Shown here: positions 55,586-63,820 of the stretch, one piece after another | Position numbering within the stretch: position 1 is the first letter of the stretch | Layout: each line of letters opens with the position of its first letter | Assembly: GCF_021440195.1 (NCBI RefSeq) | Contig: NZ_JAJTSZ010000006.1 | Coordinates: 310,001-374,000, forward strand | DNA length: 64,000 bases | Source: Dyadobacter sp. CY356 | GTDB taxonomy: Bacteria > Bacteroidota > Bacteroidia > Cytophagales > Spirosomataceae | Direction of reading: 5' to 3' | Notes under the pieces: model-generated | Told to the model about the DNA's origin: nothing | Seen by the model: only the letters and a program-made list of their open reading frames with translations | Database searches by the model: none | Program-made: the position numbers and the translations under genes

Positions 55586-57157
55586 TTATCTACTCCCACC
55601 CGCTTCTTTTATCTTCGCCAGTTCATCCGCCATTACTTTTACTTTGTTAGGATATTGCCCGGCCAAATTATGCTTCTCCCCTATATCTTTGCTCAAATCA
55701 TATAATTGTGGTTTCGGGTCGTTTCCGAGTTCTGTGCCGGTAAGTTTGTTGAAAGATTCGCCGGTGCCTGGTTCAATATATTTCCAGTTTCCTTTTGTGA
55801 AAGAAAGTGCACCGCCCTGTGTGACAAGACTTTCGCGGCCAATTTTCTCTTTTCCGATCAGTGCGTCCATTAACTCAAAACTATCAGTCGCATCTTTGTC
55901 CTCAATCTTTTGCTGAAAAAAATGAGCGAAGGATGACAACAAATCGATCTGGCAAATTAATGCGCTTGAAACAGTTGCGGGTTTGATCACCTCAGGCCAG
56001 CGTGCAAGCCAGGGAACACGGCTGCCTCCTTCAAAAGCACTATATTTTCCACCACGTAGAACGCCGGCAGGTTTATGACCAGCTGCTAACTCAACAGCAT
56101 TGTCTGCATAACCATCGTCCAGAACAGGACCGTTATCACTTGAAAAAATAATCAGTGTATTTTCTTCCAAATTAAGTGCTTCGAGCTTTTTCAGGATTTG
56201 GCCAACGGTCCAGTCCATTTGTAAAATCACATCGCCACGCAATCCCATTTTACTTTTCCCTTTAAATTCAGTACTCGGCATACGTGGCACGTGGATGTCG
56301 TTCAGTGAAAAATACAGGAAGAACGGATTCTTCTGGTTTTCTTCAATAAACTGTTCTGCCTTACTCAAAAATACATGAGCGATTTCTTCATCTGCCCATC
56401 GCGCCTGTTTTCCGCCGCTCATAAAACCGATCCTGCCAATACCGTTCACGATCGTATTATTATGCCCGTGATTTGGAGAAGATTGTAATTTCAGTAATTC
56501 AGGATTTTCTTTTCCGGTAGGCTCTTTACCAACTTTTTCCTTGTAATTAACTTCAATCGGATCTTCTTTTTCATAGCCGACAATATTGTGGTTTTCAACA
56601 AAAACGGTTGGAACCCGATCCGATGTTGCCGGAAAAAAATAGGCATAATCAAAGCCCACTTCATTCGGTCCAACCAGGAGTGGTTTGTTCCAGTTGATTT
56701 CTCTTCCGGGCGATCCTAATCCTAAATGCCATTTCCCGACAGCTCCGGTTTTATAACCAGCATTTTGAAAAACCTGTGGCAATGTAATTTTATCAACAGG
56801 GATGATCAGTGATGCATTTCCGGGCAAAACGCCTGTTCCCTTTTTCCGCCATGGATAATTTCCCGTCATCAGGGCATATCTTGAAGGTGTGCAGGTTCCG
56901 GAAGTTGCGTGCGCGTTTGTAAACTTTAAACCTTCTTTGGCAAGCCTGTCAATATTGGGTGTGCTGATTTTAGTCGCCCCATAAGAACTTAAATCTCCAT
57001 AACCGAGGTCATCCGCATAGATGAAAATGACATTCGGTTTTTGTTTTTTTTGTGCAAAAGCAACGGAAGAAAATAGTATTAAGACAAAAGTTAAAATGTT
57101 AAATTGTTGATTTATAAATCGGATTGTCCGGATGATTTGCTGAGTAATTAACTTCAT
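55586..57157 (-). CDS. Sulfatase (arylsulfatase-type)
   Basis: A 523-residue exported enzyme that hydrolyses sulfate esters. The signal peptide is residues ~1-36 (hydrophobic LTFVLILFSSVAFAQ). Metal-site and catalytic motifs are VIFIYADDLGYGDLS and CTPSRYALMTG, where the Cys of CxPSR is converted to formylglycine. Further conserved blocks are TGAVGKWHLG, FLYFSLNDIHVPRMP and LIIFSSDNGPV. A formylglycine-generating enzyme is not in this window. It sits downstream of a cellulase-like lipoprotein gene but a terminator and a -7 element lie between. Confidence 0.93.
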   Translation of the reverse strand: MKLITQQIIRTIRFINQQFNILTFVLILFSSVAFAQKKQKPNVIFIYADDLGYGDLSSYGATKISTPNIDRLAKEGLKFTNAHATSGTCTPSRYALMTGNYPWRKKGTGVLPGNASLIIPVDKITLPQVFQNAGYKTGAVGKWHLGLGSPGREINWNKPLLVGPNEVGFDYAYFFPATSDRVPTVFVENHNIVGYEKEDPIEVNYKEKVGKEPTGKENPELLKLQSSPNHGHNNTIVNGIGRIGFMSGGKQARWADEEIAHVFLSKAEQFIEENQKNPFFLYFSLNDIHVPRMPSTEFKGKSKMGLRGDVILQMDWTVGQILKKLEALNLEENTLIIFSSDNGPVLDDGYADNAVELAAGHKPAGVLRGGKYSAFEGGSRVPWLARWPEVIKPATVSSALICQIDLLSSFAHFFQQKIEDKDATDSFELMDALIGKEKIGRESLVTQGGALSFTKGNWKYIEPGTGESFNKLTGTELGNDPKPQLYDLSKDIGEKHNLAGQYPNKVKVMADELAKIKEAGGSR

Positions 57158-57208
57158 AAAATGCGGCTTTATTAACTTAAATGACAGGGTTCAGAGTTTA
57201 ATTATTGT

Positions 57209-57216
57209 CAAATATA
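57209..57216 (-). promoter_or_regulatory. -7 promoter element candidate for the sulfatase gene
   Basis: TATATTTG on the minus strand, identical to the element upstream of the cold-shock gene, 52 bases upstream of the sulfatase ATG and just past the terminator of the preceding gene. No matching -33 TTG was found. Confidence 0.35.
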
Positions 57217-57228
57217 AGTGTAAAAAAT

Positions 57229-57263
57229 AAATCCCGTGACAGGTATCAGCCGTCACGGGATTT
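57229..57263 (-). terminator. Rho-independent terminator after the glycosidase gene
   Basis: A 12-bp perfect stem (aaatcccgtgac / gtcacgggattt) followed on the minus strand by attttttta. Confidence 0.88.
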
Positions 57264-57280
57264 CAATATCTTTTCAAAAA

Positions 57281-58444
57281 TTATTTGCGGGCAGTAAGTT
57301 TTTTAATCAGGTCAACTTCTGCCTGTTTGTATGGCGTTCCGTCTTTTCTGAAAATATCATGAAACCATAGCGTTGGTTCGCCTGTATATGTTTTTTTCCA
57401 GCTATCCCATGGGTAAATGGTTTGTGATTTTCCGTCAACCAGTCCCCAGTTGATTGCGCCCACATTATATTTCATTGCAATTGGTAAAGAACCTTCAAAG
57501 AAACTGCCATTTCCACGAGACATATATTCGGTACAGATCATCGGACGGTCGTATTGCTGCAATTGTTTGATACGTTTTTCAAACTCGGTTGCATTGTCAT
57601 AATTATGGAAAGAAATCACATCCGATTCGTCGATGCTGGCTTTTTCTATCGGTTTCAAAGTTTCGTGTGAAGTCCAGTCTCCTGCCCAAATGCCGGCAGT
57701 TAATGGCTGCTCAGGATTAACAGATCTTGCCCAGCCAAAAGCTTTTTTCATCAGTGGCAATACATAATCAACTTTGTTAGGAAGCTCAACTTTTCCATAT
57801 GAACTGTTATTTGTATTGTCCGGCTCATTCCAGATATCCCAGGCCAAAACACGGTCGTCGCCCGCAAATTCTTTTACAACACCTTTTACATACTGTTCCA
57901 AACGAGGATATTGCGTACTGTCTTTCAATGCATTGTAACCAGGACTTTGTACCCAGCCGGAATTATGAACGCCTGGTTTTGGCGCACGTTGCGTTCCCAG
58001 TTTTGGAAAGGGATCCCAGCAGGAATCGAAGATTACAAAAACCGGCTTGATTTTATGTTTATCAGCGATGGAAAGAAAAGTATCCAGTCTTTTCAAAAAT
58101 CCGGTTGAATCCTGCTGCCATAATAAATCGTGAAGATAGACACGCATCGTATTCATACCAATTCCTTCTGCCCAGCCCAATTCTTTGTTGATTGTGGCTG
58201 TATCGAAAGAAGCTTCCTGGAACATTTCAAGCTGATTAATGGCGGTACTTGGCAAAAAGTCGGCACCAACGATCCAATCCTTTTTCCCATACCACTCCTT
58301 AGCCTGCTCTTTTGTCCAGATTTCTCTGGATGCTGATTTCTGTTCTGTTGTGGCTTCTTCCTTTTTTTCTTCTGCCTTTTTCGCGCAGTTTTGGAAAGAA
58401 AGCCCGATAAGTAATGCCCAGACTGTCGTTTTTAAAAATTTCAT
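57281..58444 (-). CDS. Cellulase-like (GH5/clan GH-A) glycoside hydrolase lipoprotein
   Basis: A 387-residue TIM-barrel hydrolase. The N-terminus has a lipobox-like LSFQNCAKK (Cys ~20) followed by a charged linker (KKAEEKKEEATTEQKSAS), so it is probably membrane-anchored. The acid/base Glu is in LAWDIWNEPDNTN and the nucleophile Glu in RPMICTEYMSRG, which mark clan GH-A. Other motifs are MNTMRVYLHD and DVISFHNYDNA. Similar genes are often labelled 1,4-beta-xylanase, but the substrate is not evident. It has its own terminator at 57229-57263. Confidence 0.85.
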   Translation of the reverse strand: MKFLKTTVWALLIGLSFQNCAKKAEEKKEEATTEQKSASREIWTKEQAKEWYGKKDWIVGADFLPSTAINQLEMFQEASFDTATINKELGWAEGIGMNTMRVYLHDLLWQQDSTGFLKRLDTFLSIADKHKIKPVFVIFDSCWDPFPKLGTQRAPKPGVHNSGWVQSPGYNALKDSTQYPRLEQYVKGVVKEFAGDDRVLAWDIWNEPDNTNNSSYGKVELPNKVDYVLPLMKKAFGWARSVNPEQPLTAGIWAGDWTSHETLKPIEKASIDESDVISFHNYDNATEFEKRIKQLQQYDRPMICTEYMSRGNGSFFEGSLPIAMKYNVGAINWGLVDGKSQTIYPWDSWKKTYTGEPTLWFHDIFRKDGTPYKQAEVDLIKKLTARK

Positions 58445-58479
58445 TTATAAAGATTTAAGAGTTTTAAGTTTTTTAAGAG

Positions 58480-58570
58480 GTTTCACGCAAAGAAGGGAAG
58501 ATAATATGCTAAGATCGTTAAGTATATTTTTTGCGTACTTTGTATTCAACTTTTCTATTTTGCGTGAAAC
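58480..58570. repeat. Inverted GTTTCACGCAAA repeat in the glycosidase leader
   Basis: gtttcacgcaaa (58480-58491) and its exact reverse complement tttgcgtgaaac (58559-58570) lie 67 bases apart, with a third partial copy ttttgcgtac at about 58530. Located 36-126 bases upstream of the glycosidase start. Similar TTTGCGTGAAAC-type strings are, from memory, common between genes in this phylum. Confidence 0.5.
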
Positions 58571-58650
58571 GTTTGTAATCTTTCTTTCATTTTGAAAAAA
58601 AGGATTTTTGTTCATTTACATACTCAGTCTACTTTCCGGATAGAACAAAA

Positions 58651-58682
58651 AAAGCGCAAAACCAATTACGATTTTACGCTTT
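58651..58682 (-). terminator. Rho-independent terminator after serC
   Basis: An 11-bp stem with one mismatch (aaagcgcaaaa / ttttacgcttt); on the minus strand it is followed by seven or eight T. Confidence 0.75.
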
Positions 58683-58702
58683 AAACACTAAAAATATTCT
58701 GA

Positions 58703-59776
58703 TTATAACGCTTTCAACTCCTGAATCAAAGACTGAATTTCTTCCAATGAAGTAGCAGGAAAATTAGCAATACGAAGCTGAGAAGATTTAAACTGTCCAT
58801 AACCACTGCCAATTACCATTCCTTTTGTTTTCATTGTTTTGATAATATCCGCAGACGGCTGTTCTGTATTGGCTACGATAACTGTTTGGGATCTGTATTT
58901 TTTATCTTTTACAAACGAAGAAAAACCATTCGCGCTTTCGATAAATTTATAAAGCAGATCCGCCTTTTGTTCTGTTTCCTTACGGATATTCTTTACACCA
59001 ATTTTGTTAAAATCTTCTGCGATTTTGCCTAACAAATAAATCCCCATCACATTTGGTGTTGCGGGTGTTTCATTGTTTTGAGCATTCTTCCAAAGGGTCG
59101 GTAAATCATTGTGCGCACCGATTGAATATTGCTTTTTAATTTCCTCCGATTTTTTCAGACACTTTTCATTCACAATCCAGACACCAAGTCCGGCTGGCAA
59201 ACCAAATGCTTTTTGAACGGAGAAAAACGCCGTATCAATTAAGTTAAAATCCAGATCAGGATATGGTGCTGACGAAACAATATCCACCGCGATCAGTTTG
59301 TCCGGATATTTCTGTTTCAGTTTATGAATTTCAGAAACCGGCATTTGCACACCAGAACTTGTTTCGTTGTGGGTTGTACAGATCAATTCAGCATACTCAG
59401 GAACAATAACCTCCGAAGCACTGAAACCCTCGCCCATTGGTTTTTCCTGACTATGCGCATATTTGCACAAGCCTAAGGAATAGTCATAGAATTTTTTCGA
59501 GAAAGAACCATTCACCAAATGAAAACTTTCCAGTTCCACACAACTAAATAAAATACGTTCCCATGCTTCTGAGGCTGAACCTAGAAAAAGTATTGCGTGT
59601 GAATCCGGAACATTCAAAAGCGTACGCAGCTGATCAACCGTGAATTTATGAAGATCACGATATTGCTGGCTACGGTGCGAAATTGAGCCCAACTGCTCAC
59701 TTACAAAGGTCTGTAAATGTTTTTCAAATGTCGGGTAAAGCTGCGCGGGACCTGGAGTGAAAAAAGTTAGTGACAT
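58703..59776 (-). CDS. serC: Phosphoserine aminotransferase-type class V aminotransferase
   Basis: A 357-residue PLP enzyme predicted to convert 3-phosphohydroxypyruvate and glutamate to phosphoserine. It starts MSLTFFTPGPAQLYPTFEKH. The PLP-binding Lys is in AFFSVQKAFGLPAGLGVW and the cofactor-binding Asp in LIAVDIVSSAPYPDLD; FLGSASEAWERIL is the phosphate-binding loop region. Class V enzymes include alanine-glyoxylate aminotransferase, so sequence alone leaves some doubt. Its place 235 bases downstream of a serB-serA fusion on the same strand supports the serine role. The gap holds mini-repeats. Confidence 0.8.
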   Translation of the reverse strand: MSLTFFTPGPAQLYPTFEKHLQTFVSEQLGSISHRSQQYRDLHKFTVDQLRTLLNVPDSHAILFLGSASEAWERILFSCVELESFHLVNGSFSKKFYDYSLGLCKYAHSQEKPMGEGFSASEVIVPEYAELICTTHNETSSGVQMPVSEIHKLKQKYPDKLIAVDIVSSAPYPDLDFNLIDTAFFSVQKAFGLPAGLGVWIVNEKCLKKSEEIKKQYSIGAHNDLPTLWKNAQNNETPATPNVMGIYLLGKIAEDFNKIGVKNIRKETEQKADLLYKFIESANGFSSFVKDKKYRSQTVIVANTEQPSADIIKTMKTKGMVIGSGYGQFKSSQLRIANFPATSLEEIQSLIQELKAL

Positions 59777-59809
59777 TTTAATATGGCTGGAAAGTGGGGA
59801 TCATTATGA

Positions 59810-60004
59810 ATGGTCAGGGGTTGTCAGGAAGTTGTAATTAGTTGTCAGGGATGGTCAGGACGTTGTCATTAATTGTCATGGGTGGTCAAGGATTGTCATT
59901 TGTCGCTGAACCCTGACTATAAATGACAACCCTTGACAAAACCTGACTACAAATGACTAACAATAAATGACCATGCCTGACTATCCATGACAATTTCCTG
60001 ACTA
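59810..60004. repeat. TGTCAGG mini-repeat array in inverted halves between serAB and serC
   Basis: The left half (59810-59900) repeats ttgtcagg, tggtcagg and ttgtcatt about ten times with 10-13 base spacing. The right half (59911-60004) carries the reverse complement, cctgacta and aatgacaa, about as often. The two can pair imperfectly into one long hairpin around tgtcgctgaa. Units are too irregular for a CRISPR array. Confidence 0.65.
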
Positions 60005-60011
60005 TATTACG

Positions 60012-61916
60012 TTAGTACAACATTCTAAAACGAATGGTACCTTCAACTTCTTTTACTTCCTGAATAAATTCTTCTGTATATCCTTTCGCGATATCTACGA
60101 TTACGTAACCGATTTTCTCGTTCGTTTTCAGATACTGACCTGTGATGTTGATATTATTTTTCGCGAAAATGTTATTCAGTTTTGCTAAAACACCCGGCAC
60201 GTTGGCGTGAATATGAAGCAAACGGTGAGAATCTTTCAGTTTCGGTAATTGAACCTCCGGGAAATTCACACTTCCATAAGAACTACCATTGTTCATGAAT
60301 TCCAGCAATTTGGAAGGAACAAAATGCCCGATATTTTCCTGCGCTTCTTCGGTACTTCCTCCAATATGAGGAGTAAGGATTACATTTGGCAATCCGCGTA
60401 ATGCGCTTTCAAAAGATTCATCATTTGTTTTCGGCTCTTTCGGGAAGACGTCAACGCCCGCTCCGGCCACTTTTCCACTTTTCACTGCTTCTGCCAAAGC
60501 TTCAATATCCACCACATGTCCGCGGGAAAGATTCATGAAAATCACGCCGTCTTTCATCAAACTGAATTCACGTTTCCCGATCAGGTTTGAATTTTCCTTC
60601 CGACCATCCACGTGCATACTGATCACATCAGCAACGGAAAGTAACTCTTCCAGAGAATTAAGTTTACGGGCATTCCCAAGCGACAGTTTTTCAACTTCAT
60701 CATAAAAATACACTTCCATACCCAGAGCCTCAGCTACAACAGAAAGCTGTGTACCTATACTTCCATAACCCACCATACCCAGTTTTTTTCCACGAACTTC
60801 AAAACTTCCGTTCGCAGATTTATCCCAGATTCCGGCATGCATCTGGTTACTTTTTGTAACAATATTTCTAATCAGCAAGATCATTTCACCCACAGCAAGT
60901 TCTACCACAGAACGCGTATTGCTATATGGTGCGTTGAAAACTGCAATACCTTTTTCAGCTGCTGCTTCCAGGTCAATCTGATTGGTACCGATACAAAAGG
61001 CACCGATTGCCATCAAACGATTGGCATTTTCCAGAACTCGTTTTGTAATATTTGTTTTAGAACGGATACCTATAATAGATACATCCTTGATACGCTCACA
61101 AAGTTCATCCTCATCAAGCGCACCTTTCACAAATTCAACATTAAAACCCTGCTCTTCAAAAGCACGCAAAGCAACCGGATGAACGTTTTCAAGCAAAAGA
61201 ACCTTAATCCGGCTTTTTGGATAAGACTGGCTTCTGCTTAATTTATTGTCATATAAGAAATCGTCAAAAGAAGTGGCAATATGATCTGCAACAGCTACCA
61301 CTTTCGGACGCTCAACATTTTCTGTAAATGCGTAGAAACGGTTTGCGAAACCCGCTTCTTTAATCTGGTAATCCGTGTAACCGTCTCCAATGGCATAAAC
61401 TTCACCTTCAAGTTTCAGAGAAGAGAGTAATTTGATCTTCCCTCCGTCTGTCGACAAAACATTTTCTTCATCGATACCAATAATGTTACCTTGCTCATCA
61501 AAACGAAATTCATTGGCATATACGTGATCCGCGCGCAGACCCAGTTCCGTTACAACCGGAATAATAAATTCTTTAAATCCGCTTGAAACAATGAAAATAT
61601 GGTCTGCATTTTCGGTTAAAAACTGTTTGTTCCGTTGGAAAGAATCAGAAACTTTGGTCTTTAAAAAAGAAACCAATTCTTCAATATTGGCTCGGGTAGC
61701 CTTCAAAAGATCAATGCGCTTGTGAAGCCCTTCCGAAAAAGACATTTCCCCGTTCATACCCATATTTGTCAGGTCAGCAATTTCCTGAACAATCTTTTCA
61801 CGTTGCGGATGCCCTGTCAATGCAATGGCAGCCAGTTCGTCCAGTCCTTCTACTTTCGTGAAAGTACTGTCAAAATCAATAATGATATGCGGGGGATTGA
61901 GTGTTAATGTCGGCAT
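60012..61916 (-). CDS. SerB-SerA fusion: phosphoserine phosphatase plus D-3-phosphoglycerate dehydrogenase
   Basis: A 634-residue bifunctional enzyme. Residues ~8-220 are a HAD phosphatase with motif I DFDSTFTKVEGLDEL, motif II IFVSSGFKEFI and motif IV YAIGDGYTDYQIK. Residues ~237-545 are a phosphoglycerate dehydrogenase: RSKTNITKRVL, the NAD-binding GYGSIGTQ, NLSRGHVVDIEAL and the catalytic HIGGSTEEAQENIG. An ACT-type domain ends the protein (LLHIHANVPGVLAKLNNIFA), suggesting serine feedback control. Together with the serC-like gene downstream this gives all three steps from 3-phosphoglycerate to serine. A possible -7 element (TAATTTTG) is at 62001-62008. Confidence 0.9.
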   Translation of the reverse strand: MPTLTLNPPHIIIDFDSTFTKVEGLDELAAIALTGHPQREKIVQEIADLTNMGMNGEMSFSEGLHKRIDLLKATRANIEELVSFLKTKVSDSFQRNKQFLTENADHIFIVSSGFKEFIIPVVTELGLRADHVYANEFRFDEQGNIIGIDEENVLSTDGGKIKLLSSLKLEGEVYAIGDGYTDYQIKEAGFANRFYAFTENVERPKVVAVADHIATSFDDFLYDNKLSRSQSYPKSRIKVLLLENVHPVALRAFEEQGFNVEFVKGALDEDELCERIKDVSIIGIRSKTNITKRVLENANRLMAIGAFCIGTNQIDLEAAAEKGIAVFNAPYSNTRSVVELAVGEMILLIRNIVTKSNQMHAGIWDKSANGSFEVRGKKLGMVGYGSIGTQLSVVAEALGMEVYFYDEVEKLSLGNARKLNSLEELLSVADVISMHVDGRKENSNLIGKREFSLMKDGVIFMNLSRGHVVDIEALAEAVKSGKVAGAGVDVFPKEPKTNDESFESALRGLPNVILTPHIGGSTEEAQENIGHFVPSKLLEFMNNGSSYGSVNFPEVQLPKLKDSHRLLHIHANVPGVLAKLNNIFAKNNINITGQYLKTNEKIGYVIVDIAKGYTEEFIQEVKEVEGTIRFRMLY

Positions 61917-62186
61917 GAAGCAGGAGATAACTGAATAAGTATCAAATTAAAATGTGAATGTTTCAAACGGTTAAATTTGGCTGAATTCCCAATTTTGTCA
62001 CAAAATTACGAATCTGTTTTCTATGACCCTAAAAAAATGTTAATCTGACGCTTTTTATTATTGTTTTCAGAATTTCGCAAAATTTATAAAAAAGGAAAAT
62101 TCCTGTAAAAGTATCTGAATATCAAATTCTTATATTCATTTTAACAAAATATAACTTCAACAAAAAATCGGATAGCGTGCCTACAC

Positions 62187-63182
62187 CTACAACAATGATT
62201 CACTTCGAAGAAATTCCAATGCCCGCAATTCTGACCAGTAATTGGTTTGAAATAAACCCGAAGGACGAAATCCGCAATGGCCTCCAAAATCAGAAATCTC
62301 CAACAAAACATGCGGAAGTGTATTGATCAGACCAACCGGAAGGCTATTTACAGGAACAATCGGATCATTGGCTGCATTGACAATTAAGGTAGGAATGGTT
62401 ATATTTTTGACAAAAAACATAGCACTGCTCATTTCATAATAATGGTCGGCATTCTGAAAGCCGTGAAGCGGTGCTGTGAAAATATCATCGAAATCATATA
62501 AGGTAGCTACAAATTTGAAATCAGCAGGATTGATGTCTCCGGGAAAGTGAACCGCTTTCTGATCAACTTTGGGTTTAAGCGTTTTGAGAAATCTCGATTG
62601 ATATAACCTGTTTTGAGGTTTGACAATTTCCAGGCTACAAGCTTTCAAATCCATTGGAACACTAAAAACAACCGTTTTTTTTATTCCCGGATCAATACCG
62701 GCCCCCTTTTCTCCTAAATATTTAAGTGTCAGATTTCCACCAAGGCTGAAACCCAATAAATCGACATGGGTATATCCTTTTTCAAAAACGTGTTGAATAA
62801 CAAGATCCAGATCTTCGGTAGCGCCGCTGTGATAAAAACGTGAAGTTTTATTCATTTCACCACTGCAACTGCGAAAATTCCAGGCCAGACAATCATAACC
62901 CTGCGCATTCAGAAAGCGTACCATACCTAAAATATATTGGCGGGTACTATTTCCTTCCAGTCCGTGCGAAAGAATTACCAAATTATTTTTACCCTCAAAA
63001 TCCGGTTTTTTCGGTGCCAGTGACCAATCCAGATCCAGGAAATCCTGGTCTGGTGTAACAATACGTTCCCTTTGATAATGCACAGAATTGATAATTCTGA
63101 AAAGTGCCGGATAAACGGTTTGCAAATGGCCGTTTGGAAGCCAAAAAGGAGGTTTATGATTAGAAGTTCTGATTACAGGCAT
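62187..63182 (-). CDS. Alpha/beta hydrolase, YheT family
   Basis: A 331-residue esterase-like protein. The start MPVIRTSNHKPPFWLPNGHL (63182) matches the family's opening, with the PFWLPNGHLQTVYP block; the frame is open 40 codons upstream without sense. HGLEGNS is the oxyanion loop, GFSLGGNLTLKYLG contains the nucleophile Ser, NAANDPIVP the Asp and GGHCGF the His. YheT proteins are putative esterases of unknown physiological substrate. It is divergent from the cold-shock gene. Confidence 0.9.
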   Translation of the reverse strand: MPVIRTSNHKPPFWLPNGHLQTVYPALFRIINSVHYQRERIVTPDQDFLDLDWSLAPKKPDFEGKNNLVILSHGLEGNSTRQYILGMVRFLNAQGYDCLAWNFRSCSGEMNKTSRFYHSGATEDLDLVIQHVFEKGYTHVDLLGFSLGGNLTLKYLGEKGAGIDPGIKKTVVFSVPMDLKACSLEIVKPQNRLYQSRFLKTLKPKVDQKAVHFPGDINPADFKFVATLYDFDDIFTAPLHGFQNADHYYEMSSAMFFVKNITIPTLIVNAANDPIVPVNSLPVGLINTLPHVLLEISDFGGHCGFRPSGLFQTNYWSELRALEFLRSESLL

Positions 63183-63367
63183 GCTGACGCTTCGTACATT
63201 TAAATAGGAAACAAAGAAACTGTTATATGTCCCGGAAGCCAAAATTTTCAAAATAAATTTAAAATCAGCTATCCCTTTTGAAGAATTATCAACGCCCGCC
63301 ACATAGTCTACAACTCCTATCGGAGAATATTAAATTTTACTTTTTCTAAATAAAAATATTTTTTTTC

Positions 63368-63397
63368 TTGTATATCCAAAAGACGTTCGTATATTTG
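63368..63397 (+). promoter_or_regulatory. Bacteroidota-type promoter for the cold-shock gene
   Basis: TTG (63368-63370) and TATATTTG (63390-63397) are separated by 19 bases, a near-perfect match to TTTG-N17-23-TAnnTTTG. Transcription would start about 20 bases before the ATG at 63426, giving a short leader. Confidence 0.6.
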
Positions 63398-63425
63398 GTC
63401 TTCAAAATATATAAGAACAATACTA

Positions 63426-63617
63426 ATGGCAGAAGGTACAGTAAAATTTTTCAATGATTCCAAAGGATTTGGTTTCATTTCTCCATCTAATGGAGACCAA
63501 GACATTTTCGTTCACGTTTCAGGTCTTCAAGACGATATCCGTGAAAATGACAAAGTGTCTTACGAAGTAGAAAATGGCAAAAAAGGTCTAAACGCGGTTA
63601 ACGTTAAAGTTATCTAA
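63426..63617 (+). CDS. Cold-shock domain protein, CspA family
   Basis: A 63-residue single cold-shock domain. RNP-1 is KGFGFISPS and RNP-2 is DIFVHVSGL, with conserved aromatic residues (VKFFND). It binds single-stranded RNA or DNA and acts as an RNA chaperone. The short leader (about 20 bases from the predicted promoter) differs from the long thermosensing leader of E. coli cspA. A strong terminator follows 22 bases after the stop, so it is monocistronic. Confidence 0.97.
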   Translation: MAEGTVKFFNDSKGFGFISPSNGDQDIFVHVSGLQDDIRENDKVSYEVENGKKGLNAVNVKVI

Positions 63618-63639
63618 GTTTAATCATACTATCATTTGG

Positions 63640-63670
63640 AAAGCCTGATATCGCGATATCAGGCTTTTTT
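63640..63670 (+). terminator. Rho-independent terminator after the cold-shock gene
   Basis: A perfect 14-bp stem without unpaired loop bases (aaagcctgatatcg / cgatatcaggcttt) with a T-run. The uninterrupted palindrome would form a tight hairpin. Confidence 0.88.
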
Positions 63671-63772
63671 TGTACTCTGATCGTTTTTTCGATTAGTTAT
63701 CATCTCGAATATTCAATGAATCAGCATTAGACGGAGTATTTATCATACTGATTTATTCAAAAACATAAAAAA

Positions 63773-63814
63773 CCGGGGAATTAATTATCATGGCTAATAG
63801 ATTAATTCACCCGG
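63773..63814 (-). terminator. Terminator after the partial gene at the window end
   Basis: A 13-bp stem with one bulge (ccggggaattaat / attaattcacccgg), followed on the minus strand by ggttttttatg. It lies just past the stop of the partial gene. Confidence 0.75.
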
Positions 63815-63820
63815 CACTTA

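Noticed and set aside
59810-60004. CRISPR array
   Set aside because: Units are only 7-8 bases, irregular, and inverted halfway; there are no uniform spacers and no cas genes.
60837-61241. 134-codon plus-strand ORF
   Set aside because: Antisense to the dehydrogenase part of the SerB-SerA fusion; no independent evidence of coding.
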